Part shown: in pieces, positions 1-5,032 of the stretch
How the letters are laid out: the number at the start of each line of letters is the position of its first letter
Position numbering within the stretch: the stretch's first letter is position 1
NCBI GenBank assembly: GCA_026386995.1
Contig: JAPLMO010000416.1
Coordinates: 1 to 5,032, forward strand
Direction of reading: 5' to 3'
Length of the DNA stretch: 5,032 nt
From: Planctomycetota bacterium
Lineage (GTDB): Bacteria > Planctomycetota > Phycisphaerae > FEN-1346
Position numbers and translations under genes: made by a program
Notes under the pieces: model-generated
What the model was told of the DNA's origin: nothing
Database searches by the model: none
What the model saw: only the letters and a program-made list of their open reading frames with translations

Positions 1-123
1 CAACTGGCCGCCCGAATCACGCCGTGGGAATGTTCGAGAAACGATAAGAAGACGGGCATCGACTGGCGATTCACCACCACCGACGCCCGAATCAAACTGA
101 AAAGGCTGTACCCTGTAATATAG
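1..123 (+). CDS. IS630-type transposase, C-terminal end (partial)
   Basis: The plus-strand frame starting at base 1 is open until TAG at 121-123 and gives 40 residues, with the 5' part lying outside the window. The visible tail contains ARITPWECSRND, then DWRFTTTDARIKLKRLYPVI at the very end. A WxFTTxDARxKLxxLYP ending, preceded by an ARITPxExxRN-like segment, is the pattern I associate with the C-terminus of IS630-family transposases (DDE enzymes that insert at TA). No catalytic residue lies in the visible part, so the family call rests on the tail alone. By my count 13 of 40 codons end in A or T, including AGA and ATA, and the stretch is about 54% GC. That is less GC-rich than the minus-strand genes and fits an acquired element. 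The gene converges on the arabinofuranosidase. Whether the element is intact cannot be judged, and no terminal inverted repeat could be assigned. Confidence 0.7.
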   Translation, partial: QLAARITPWECSRNDKKTGIDWRFTTTDARIKLKRLYPVI

Positions 124-130
124 CTGTTAC
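115..130 (+). other. small AT-rich stem-loop over the transposase stop codon
   Basis: Bases 115-120 (GTAATA) pair with 125-130 (TGTTAC) as a 6-bp stem with one G-U pair, leaving a four-base loop TAGC that contains the TAG stop. No T-run follows. It could be a weak 3'-end structure of the transposase message or chance. Confidence 0.25.
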
Positions 131-150
131 GGACTACTAGAAGCAGATTT

Positions 151-178
151 GCGCGGCGGTTCTCCTGAACCGCCGCGT
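151..178 (+). repeat. GC-rich palindromic hairpin, copy A
   Basis: Bases 152-162 (CGCGGCGGTTC) and 167-177 (GAACCGCCGCG) are perfect inverted repeats of 11 bp around a TCCT loop, and G151-T178 adds a wobble pair. The copy at 200-227 is the same sequence on the opposite strand with pairing preserved. It lies 28 bases past the transposase stop. This is the form of a REP-like intergenic palindrome. No T-run follows on either strand, so it is not a textbook intrinsic terminator. Confidence 0.85.
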
Positions 179-199
179 TGATGTGCTGGCAGGCGGTCG

Positions 200-227
200 G
201 CGCGGCGGGTCAGGAGACCCGCCGCGC
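200..227 (-). repeat. GC-rich palindromic hairpin, copy B (inverted relative to copy A)
   Basis: Bases 200-211 (GCGCGGCGGGTC) and 216-227 (GACCCGCCGCGC) form a perfect 12-bp stem around an AGGA loop. Read on the minus strand the loop is TCCT, the same as copy A on the plus strand, so the two copies are head-to-head. Relative to copy A one stem pair changes from T-A to G-C and the outermost G-T wobble becomes G-C. It begins 33 bases downstream of the arabinofuranosidase stop. Confidence 0.85.
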
Positions 228-249
228 AACAACCCAATCTTAAAGCGCT

Positions 250-264
250 GTAGCCGCCGGCTAC
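250..264 (-). other. short palindrome over the arabinofuranosidase stop codon
   Basis: GTAGCC at 250-255 and GGCTAC at 259-264 are exact inverted repeats around GCC. The minus-strand TAG stop (263-261) lies inside one arm. It may be a minor structure at the end of the message or chance in GC-rich sequence. Confidence 0.25.
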
Positions 265-2192
265 TCGACCGACAGGGCAAAGATCGTCGCGCTGCACGGG
301 GCGACGGAGAGTTTGTCGGAGATGCCCTTGACGGCGGCCTCCTCGATGATGACCTTCGACGGTGCGGCGGGGTCGTTGCAGGCCATCGGGTCGGGGCCGG
401 CGATCTGGTAGCGCATGGCGGCGCCGGTCAACTTCGCGCCCTTTAAGTCCAGGGGGATTTCCAGCGCCTGCATGCTTGGGTTGACGATGCCGACGGTCAG
501 CGTTTTCTTATCGGCGCTCCAGGCGGCCTGGGCATTGATGAGGGGCGTTGACTCGGTGGCCACGGGGATCGTGCCGAAGCGGTCGCGATACATCTTCAGC
601 GCCAGGCCCGTGGTCTCCAGCGCGGCGGCGGTCTTCGAGGTCTTGATGCACCCGATGACGTTTACGGTCTGGGCGTAGTTGGCCATAAAGACGATGTCGC
701 TCTGCCGCGCGTACTCGTGGATGCCGGCGGCGATGCCGAGGGCGTCCTTCAGGTAGTACCGCGTCCCGATTTCGCCGAACGGATGCGGGCCGTACCAATA
801 GTTCCATTCGTCCATGGCGATGCGTATGTCCTTGCCCTTGAGCGACTCCAGGTCGCGGCGGTACTTGCGGTGGGCGTCGGCCTTGCGGCGGATGGCGTCG
901 GGGATCTGTGCCACGTGGGCCGGGAGGCCCGGCCGTTCCTGGCAGTAGAAGTGTTCGCTGATGAGGTCCATGTAGTCGGCGCAGTTTTTCATCATGCCCT
1001 CGCTCCAGGGGCCGGCGTCGCCGACGGCGATGAGTTTGATGGACGGGTCCGCGGCCCGCATGGCCTTGGCGAAGTCGTTGTGCTTCTGCTGGTACTTATC
1101 GAGCGGCATGTGGCCGAGTTGCCAGCCGCCGTACATCTCGTTGCCGATGCTCCACCACTTGACCTTGAAGGGCTCGGGATGGCCGTTGGCGGCGCGGAGT
1201 TTGCCCTGGGGCGTGTCAGCGGCGCCGTTGGCGTACTGGACCTCGTCGGCGGCGGACTGGGTGTCCCCCAGGCCGCTGTTGACGGCCACGTAGGCCTCGG
1301 TTCCGAGGAGTTCGCAGAATCGGGCGAACTCGTGGATGCCGAAATCGTTGTGCTCGACGCCTGTCCATGCGGGGTTTTTGCGCGGCGGGCGGCGGTCGCG
1401 GTCGCCGATGCCGTCGCGCCAGTTGTAGCCGCTCACGAAGTTGCCACCCGGCCAGCGGTAGACGGGCGAGTTGAGTTGCTTGAGCAGTTCGAGCGTGTCC
1501 GGCCGCATGCCGTCCACGTTGTCGGCGGGCATGAGCGACACGGTGCCCACAAGGCAGGGCTTGGCGCCGAAGTTACGGATCTCGATACTTCCGTGATCGG
1601 TGGTCGCGCCGGGGGCGACAACGAAGTCGATTTTCTGATAGCGGTTATCGCGACAGCGTCTTTCGCTGATGGACTGCTGCTCCGGGGCCTCGCCATAGCG
1701 AGCCACCACGGCGATGCGGGTGTCCCCCTCTGGCGCCTTCAGCCAGGTGTATCCGATGTACCGCTTGCCCTTGATGAGGGCGAGGTCATTCTGCCGGATG
1801 CCGTTGCCGGGGGCGACCTGCGGCGTGTGCCGGCCGACGAACGGGTCTTCCTTCACCATCTTTACGCCGTCCTCGGGGCCGATGATCTGCCACGGCGACG
1901 CGGAGACCACGGGGAAGGGGACGTCCTTGGGCGCTTTGCCGTAGGGGGCGTAATTGGGCGTGATGGGGAACCAGAACTTCCGGTCCTCCAGCATCTCGGC
2001 CCAGATGCCGCCGTAGATGCAGCGGCCGAGGTGCTCGATGAACTGGCCGTAGACGTACTTCGAGAGCGGTTCGCCGGTCTTGGCGGCATCGATTGTGATC
2101 TTCGGGGCCTGCGGCTCGGCCGCGTGGGCGGCGGCGCAAAGGACGAGGGCCAGGCCGCCCGTAATCGCGAGAACCCGGGAGGCTGGACTCAT
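261..2192 (-). CDS. secreted alpha-L-arabinofuranosidase, glycoside hydrolase family 51
   Basis: This 643-residue protein should release terminal alpha-L-arabinofuranosyl groups from plant-type arabinan, arabinoxylan or arabinogalactan. It begins with a signal peptide: Arg6, a hydrophobic run at about 7-21, and a likely cut after AHA24. LVLC19 is a poor lipobox, so type I cleavage is favoured. Residues 45-65 carry the family segment YGQFIEHLGRCIYGGIW. About 76-225 is an inserted, probably beta-rich and perhaps carbohydrate-binding, region as in the longer family members. The catalytic barrel follows, with YRWPGGNF at 245-252, the acid/base Glu352 in WWSIGNEMYGGWQLGH and the likely nucleophile Glu462 in MDEWNYWYG. 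A C-terminal beta domain runs from about 540. The retaining double-displacement mechanism is known for the family. Full length and apparently intact. The ATG at 2192 is supported by AAAGGA upstream and by the signal peptide. It starts 34 bp after proA and is probably the last gene of the operon. Exact substrate is not readable from sequence. Confidence 0.93.
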   Translation of the reverse strand: MSPASRVLAITGGLALVLCAAAHAAEPQAPKITIDAAKTGEPLSKYVYGQFIEHLGRCIYGGIWAEMLEDRKFWFPITPNYAPYGKAPKDVPFPVVSASPWQIIGPEDGVKMVKEDPFVGRHTPQVAPGNGIRQNDLALIKGKRYIGYTWLKAPEGDTRIAVVARYGEAPEQQSISERRCRDNRYQKIDFVVAPGATTDHGSIEIRNFGAKPCLVGTVSLMPADNVDGMRPDTLELLKQLNSPVYRWPGGNFVSGYNWRDGIGDRDRRPPRKNPAWTGVEHNDFGIHEFARFCELLGTEAYVAVNSGLGDTQSAADEVQYANGAADTPQGKLRAANGHPEPFKVKWWSIGNEMYGGWQLGHMPLDKYQQKHNDFAKAMRAADPSIKLIAVGDAGPWSEGMMKNCADYMDLISEHFYCQERPGLPAHVAQIPDAIRRKADAHRKYRRDLESLKGKDIRIAMDEWNYWYGPHPFGEIGTRYYLKDALGIAAGIHEYARQSDIVFMANYAQTVNVIGCIKTSKTAAALETTGLALKMYRDRFGTIPVATESTPLINAQAAWSADKKTLTVGIVNPSMQALEIPLDLKGAKLTGAAMRYQIAGPDPMACNDPAAPSKVIIEEAAVKGISDKLSVAPCSATIFALSVE

Positions 2193-2200
2193 GAGGCGTA

Positions 2201-2206
2201 TCCTTT
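2201..2206 (-). promoter_or_regulatory. ribosome binding site of the arabinofuranosidase gene
   Basis: AAAGGA on the minus strand lies 8 bases before the ATG at 2192, inside the 34-bp gap after proA. It fixes the start that yields the signal peptide. Confidence 0.6.
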
Positions 2207-2226
2207 CAACGAGGCCTTGGCGACCG

Positions 2227-3519
2227 TTACGTCCGCACTTGTCCGTCGCCGTAGACGACCCACTTGTAGGTCGTCAGGTCTCGCACGCCCATAGGCCCGC
2301 GGGCGTGGAGTTTGTCGGTCGAGATTCCGACCTCCGCCCCAAGGCCGTACTCGCCGCCGTCGGAGAAGCGGGTGGACGTGTTGACCATGACGCTGGAGGA
2401 ATCGACGTCGCGGACGAACTGCCGGACGTGGTTGAGGTCCTGCGAGATGATCGCGTCGGTGTGGTTGGAACTGTAGGCGGCGATGTGGTCGATCGCCTCC
2501 TGGATGTCGTCGACGATGCGGATCGAGAGCACGAGGTCCAGGTACTCGGCGTACCAGTCTTCTTCGGTGGCGGGCCTGGCCTGGGGCCAGATGCGGCGGG
2601 TGCGCTCGTCGCCGCGCAGTTCGACGCCGGCCTCAGCGAGGCGGCGGCAGATGCGCGGGAGGAAGCGTGCGGCCAGGTTCTTATGGACCAGCATGGTTTC
2701 CATAGCGTTGCAGGTGGCGGCCCGCTGGACCTTGGCGTTGAAGCAGATGGCCTCGGCCATGTCGAGGTCCCCCAGTTCGTCGACGTAGACGTGGCAGACG
2801 CCCTTGTAGTGCTTGATGACGGGGATGGTCGATTGTTCGGCCACGGCGCGGATAAGTTCCTCGCCGCCGCGCGGGATGACGACGTCGATCCAGCGGTCTT
2901 CGCGCAGCAGGGCCGCCAGGAGGTCTCGGTCGGGGTTGTCGATCATCTGTAGTGCGTCGGCCGGGAGGCCCTGGCTGGTGATCGCCTCGGCGAGGGCCTT
3001 GTGGATGGCGAGGTTCGAGCGCAGCGATTCCTTGCCTCCGCGGAGGATGGCCGCGTTGCCGCTCTTCAGGCACAGGGCCGCCACGTCGCTGGTGACGTTG
3101 GGGCGCGACTCGTAGATCGTGAGGACGACGCCCAGGGGCACGCGCAGCCGCTGGATCTGGAGGCCGTTGGGGCGCGTGTAGCCCTCGATGATCTCGCCGA
3201 CCGGGTCGCGCAAGGCGATGATTTCGTCGAGGCTGGCGGCCATTTTTTCGATGCGGGCCGCCGTCAGTGACAGCCGGTCGAGCATAGCGGCCGAGAGGCC
3301 GGCGGCCTTGGCGGCGGCGACGTCGGCGGCGTTTTCCTTCAGGATCGCGTCGGCCGAGGCCCGCAGCGCCGCGGCCATGGCCTCGATCGCGTCGTTCTTG
3401 GTGTTGGAACTTGCGGCGGCGAGCATGCGGCCGGCCGCACGGGCGCGGCGGCCGATCTCCTGGGACACGTCGGCCCAGTCCTGGGACTCCACCGGTTCGC
3501 CTTTCACGGCTTTGGCCAT
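2227..3519 (-). CDS. proA: glutamate-5-semialdehyde dehydrogenase (gamma-glutamyl phosphate reductase)
   Basis: ProA reduces gamma-glutamyl phosphate with NADPH to glutamate-5-semialdehyde, the second step of proline synthesis from glutamate, in the cytoplasm. At 430 residues it is close to the usual length and full. Family signatures appear in order: VPLGVVLTIYESRPNVTSDV (127-146), ALCLKSGNAAILRGGKE (148-164), VIPRGGEELI (214-223), the catalytic Cys270 in NAKVQRAATCNAMET, and STRFSDGGEYGLGAEVGIST followed by DKLHARGPMG (382-411). The protein ends YGDGQVRT, like many ProA. The first roughly 12 residues (MAKAVKGEPVES) are not part of the conserved fold. The ATG at 3519 is preceded by GAGGAG with a 6-base gap, which supports this start. 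It lies 24 bp after cdaR and 34 bp before the arabinofuranosidase. Its usual partner proB is not in the window. The placement beside c-di-AMP genes is unusual. Confidence 0.97.
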   Translation of the reverse strand: MAKAVKGEPVESQDWADVSQEIGRRARAAGRMLAAASSNTKNDAIEAMAAALRASADAILKENAADVAAAKAAGLSAAMLDRLSLTAARIEKMAASLDEIIALRDPVGEIIEGYTRPNGLQIQRLRVPLGVVLTIYESRPNVTSDVAALCLKSGNAAILRGGKESLRSNLAIHKALAEAITSQGLPADALQMIDNPDRDLLAALLREDRWIDVVIPRGGEELIRAVAEQSTIPVIKHYKGVCHVYVDELGDLDMAEAICFNAKVQRAATCNAMETMLVHKNLAARFLPRICRRLAEAGVELRGDERTRRIWPQARPATEEDWYAEYLDLVLSIRIVDDIQEAIDHIAAYSSNHTDAIISQDLNHVRQFVRDVDSSSVMVNTSTRFSDGGEYGLGAEVGISTDKLHARGPMGVRDLTTYKWVVYGDGQVRT

Positions 3520-3525
3520 CGAAGT

Positions 3526-3531
3526 CTCCTC
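3526..3531 (-). promoter_or_regulatory. ribosome binding site of proA
   Basis: GAGGAG on the minus strand sits 6 bases before the ATG at 3519, within the 24-bp gap after the cdaR stop. It is the clearest Shine-Dalgarno match in the window and suggests proA is translated independently of cdaR. Confidence 0.75.
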
Positions 3532-3543
3532 TTTTCGCCCTGG

Positions 3544-4551
3544 CTACGGCGCCGGCGGCCTGTCGGGGGCCGGCTTTTCGAGGTTAAAGTTTACCGTCGG
3601 CAGCGGCTTGGTCAATTTGACGCCGGGCGGCAGACCCGCCACGACGAGTTTTCCGGGCAACCACGAGGCCGGGTCGGGTTTGTCGTCGGCCGTCAGGACG
3701 AGTTCGACGCGCACGTCCTGGGGCATGAGGCGTTCGACGTCGGGGCCGGGGCCCTGGACCTGGAGTTCCACGTAGCGTTCGACGCCGGGCTGGAATACGA
3801 CTTTCCAGCGGCTGAGCATCTCCGGTGGCGCGGCCAGGAGGATCGGGAACCGCCCGAGCGACTTCGTGACCAGCGCCGATTCCAGTTTGGCGGTGACCTT
3901 GACGATGGGCGGGTCGAAGGTGGCCTCGATGCCGTCGGGGCCGCCGAGTTTCCGCTCCAGGGACGCCTCGCGCTCGATCTGCGTGTTGGCCGGGATGGAA
4001 CTTACGGCCAGCGGCGCCACGGCGTAGCGCTTGGCCTCGGGCAGGTTCTTCCACTCCGATTCCGACACGCGGGCGGTGACCTCGGGCGGCTGGGAGGCCG
4101 CCACGGTCGCCACCGCGCCGGTGACCTTCGGCTCGACGCGGACCTTGACGCGGACCATGTGGTCGACGCGCACGATGACGTCGCCGTCGATGACGCCGTC
4201 GTGCTCGCTCTTGGCGTCGGTGACGAAGATGCGGCGGGCGGCCCAGTGACGGAACCCGTCGCGCACGTGGAGGACGCAACGGGGCCCCTTGAGGTCGGAT
4301 TCCGTCAGGTCGAACTTGCAGGCCATGTCTTCGGGCGAGGCCCGCAGTTCCTGGATCGCGCCGCGCGGGCCCTTGAGTTTGACGGTCACCTGCTCGGGGG
4401 CGATGCTGCGGACGACGTAGTCGTCGGTCGGCGCCGTGACGCGGACCGGCACGACCTCTTCCGGCTCGGCGGGCTGCTCCAGGTCGGCCCAGACCCAGAG
4501 CGCCGCGGTGAGGACCGTGACGGCCAGGATGGTTTTGACGGTCTCGTTCAT
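3544..4551 (-). CDS. cdaR: YbbR-like membrane-anchored protein, probable CdaA regulator
   Basis: The protein has 335 residues. One hydrophobic segment (about 7-21, ILAVTVLTAALWVWA) at the N-terminus should anchor it in the inner membrane with the rest outside the cytoplasm. The remainder is a series of beta-rich repeats with YbbR character. The first is about 33-90, with VPVRV, IAPEQVTVKLKGPRGAIQEL and KFDLTESDLKG, matching the family pattern of V-x-V-x-L-x-G-P and a closing hydrophobic-D-L. A second spans about 130-225 and a more divergent one about 257-325, followed by a proline-rich tail. In Firmicutes CdaR binds and modulates the cyclase CdaA; here that role is inferred from repeats, topology and position. 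The ATG at 4551 overlaps the cdaA stop in ATGA. An in-frame ATG at 4776 would add 75 residues rich in Arg and Pro, overlap cdaA by over 220 bases and bury the anchor, so I rejected it. Confidence 0.8.
   Translation of the reverse strand: MNETVKTILAVTVLTAALWVWADLEQPAEPEEVVPVRVTAPTDDYVVRSIAPEQVTVKLKGPRGAIQELRASPEDMACKFDLTESDLKGPRCVLHVRDGFRHWAARRIFVTDAKSEHDGVIDGDVIVRVDHMVRVKVRVEPKVTGAVATVAASQPPEVTARVSESEWKNLPEAKRYAVAPLAVSSIPANTQIEREASLERKLGGPDGIEATFDPPIVKVTAKLESALVTKSLGRFPILLAAPPEMLSRWKVVFQPGVERYVELQVQGPGPDVERLMPQDVRVELVLTADDKPDPASWLPGKLVVAGLPPGVKLTKPLPTVNFNLEKPAPDRPPAP
4548..4551 (-). promoter_or_regulatory. ATGA stop/start overlap coupling cdaA and cdaR
   Basis: On the minus strand ATGA contains the cdaR start (4551-4549) and the cdaA stop TGA (4550-4548). 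The bases upstream of the cdaR ATG (CGCCCCGAGACC) hold no good Shine-Dalgarno sequence. Translation of cdaR therefore probably depends on ribosomes finishing cdaA, which would keep the two proteins in fixed ratio. Confidence 0.7.
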
Positions 4552-5032
4552 GGTCTCGGGGCGTCCGTGGCGTCGGGTTCTTCGGCCGGTTCGTCGGCGG
4601 CCGGGCCGTTGGGTGTCGAGAGGGAATGCTCCGCGAGGGGGGCCTGGGCGGCGCGGAGGAGTTCCAGGAGGCGTTTGCGTAACTGCTCGGGGGCCAGGGG
4701 CGTCTCCAACCGGCTGCTCTCGGCCAGGGAGATGTTGCCGGTTTCCTCGCTGACGACGATGACGATGGCGTCGCATTCCTCGGTCAGGCCGACGGCGGCG
4801 CGGTGGCGCGTGCCGAAGTGCGGGTCGAGGATGGCCTGGTGCGACAGGGGGAACTCGCAGCCCGCCGCCGCGATGCGCCCGCTGCGGATGACCACGCCCA
4901 TGTCGTGCAGGGGCGATCCGGGCCAGAAGATCGTGGTCAGGAGGTCGGAGGTCAGTTCGGCGTCCATGGAGATGCCGCCCTCGGCCAGCGTGGCGAGGCT
5001 GGAGTCGCGCTCGATGGCGATGATGGCGCCGA
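4548..5032 (-). CDS. cdaA: diadenylate cyclase CdaA, C-terminal part (partial, 5' end outside window)
   Basis: The enzyme joins two ATP into cyclic di-AMP. The window shows the last 160 complete codons, covering most of the DAC (DisA_N) domain. From the edge inward these are GAIIAIERDSSL, ISMDAELTSDLLTTIF, SPLHDMGVVI, RIAAAGCEFPLS, FGTRHRAAVGLTEECDAIVIVVSEETG, then a helix (PEQLRKRLLELLR) and an acidic Ala/Pro tail. The RHR motif is intact (4808-4800). The usual DGA motif reads Asp-Met-Gly (4904-4896): the Asp is kept but the next two residues differ. The transmembrane helices expected at the N-terminus of CdaA are not visible. The in-frame ATG at 4967 lies inside the domain and is not the start, since conserved sequence continues upstream. 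Assignment to CdaA rather than DisA or CdaS rests on the neighbouring cdaR and on the short C-terminal tail without DisA's DNA-binding region. Confidence 0.9.
   Translation of the reverse strand, partial: GAIIAIERDSSLATLAEGGISMDAELTSDLLTTIFWPGSPLHDMGVVIRSGRIAAAGCEFPLSHQAILDPHFGTRHRAAVGLTEECDAIVIVVSEETGNISLAESSRLETPLAPEQLRKRLLELLRAAQAPLAEHSLSTPNGPAADEPAEEPDATDAPRP

Larger units (their letters stand above)
149..229. terminator. inverted hairpin doublet between converging genes (possible bidirectional 3'-end or REP/BIME-like element)
   Basis: The two hairpins plus a 22-base spacer (178-199) form one larger inverted repeat centred near base 189: TTGCGCGGCGG at 149-159 recurs as its complement at 219-229. 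The region can therefore fold either as two short hairpins or as one long imperfect one. Because it separates converging genes it could stop or slow transcription from both sides, or protect message 3' ends, as known for REP/BIME elements in other bacteria. Neither hairpin has a following U-tract, so any termination would be non-canonical. The role is inferred from position only. Confidence 0.4.

Noticed and set aside
151..227. Classical Rho-independent terminators
   Set aside because: The stems are strong but neither hairpin is followed by a T-run on either strand; kept only as a possible non-canonical barrier.
149..229. CRISPR-like repeat unit
   Set aside because: Only two copies, inverted rather than direct, with no spacer array and no cas gene.
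717..2294. 525-codon open frame on the plus strand opposite the arabinofuranosidase gene
   Set aside because: Its composition (Val, Ala, Asp, Gly-rich, no recognisable motif) is what a GC-rich coding strand yields in antisense, and the minus-strand frame carries clear GH51 catalytic motifs.
2080..2952. 290-codon open frame on the plus strand opposite proA
   Set aside because: It spans the gap between two confidently assigned minus-strand genes and has no family motif; an antisense shadow of GC-rich codons.
3301..3420. GCGGC-rich repetitive stretch within proA
   Set aside because: It encodes an Ala-rich helical part of ProA; the repetition follows from GCC/GCG alanine codons.
4552..4776. N-terminal extension of cdaR starting at the ATG at 4776
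   Set aside because: It would overlap cdaA by more than 220 bases, is rich in Arg and Pro, and would place the membrane anchor mid-protein. The ATGA start at 4551 is much better.
4548..4967. Short cyclase starting at the ATG at 4967
   Set aside because: The frame stays open to the window edge and the upstream codons encode the conserved start of the DAC core (GAIIAIER), so the gene is cut by the edge rather than short.

Overview
The window is GC-rich and gene-dense. It reads as one minus-strand gene cluster that meets the tail of a plus-strand transposase at the left edge. High GC with G/C at most third positions, a secreted family-51 glycoside hydrolase and a CdaA/CdaR pair beside an unusual partner suggest a free-living polysaccharide degrader. 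A member of the Planctomycetota (PVC group) is my best guess, but this is inference; no rRNA or other marker gene is present.

Layout, left to right. Bases 1-123 (+) hold the last 40 codons of a probable IS630-type transposase. Bases 124-260 are a convergent intergenic space dominated by two near-identical GC-rich hairpins in inverted orientation (149-229). Four minus-strand genes follow. In transcription order (right to left) they are: the C-terminal part of a membrane diadenylate cyclase, cdaA (5032-4548, cut by the window edge); its YbbR-type partner cdaR (4551-3544), joined to it by an ATGA stop/start overlap; proA, gamma-glutamyl phosphate reductase (3519-2227); and a secreted GH51 alpha-L-arabinofuranosidase (2192-261). 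Gaps are -4, 24 and 34 bp and I see no terminator or convincing promoter between genes, so co-transcription is likely. No stretch over 300 bases lacks a gene.

How the genes may work together. CdaA makes cyclic di-AMP, a messenger best known for control of potassium and osmolyte balance, and CdaR is the membrane-anchored modulator that usually accompanies it. ProA makes glutamate-5-semialdehyde, the precursor of proline, itself a common osmolyte, so a link between c-di-AMP signalling and proline supply is possible but unproven. The arabinofuranosidase has no obvious functional link and may simply be a read-through passenger.

Three observations deserve most attention. The two hairpins differ at only three positions, all of which preserve base pairing. 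The normally conserved DGA motif of the cyclase reads Asp-Met-Gly. And proA sits where glmM is found in the familiar Firmicute cdaA-cdaR-glmM operon. I found no evidence of a wholly new multi-gene system.
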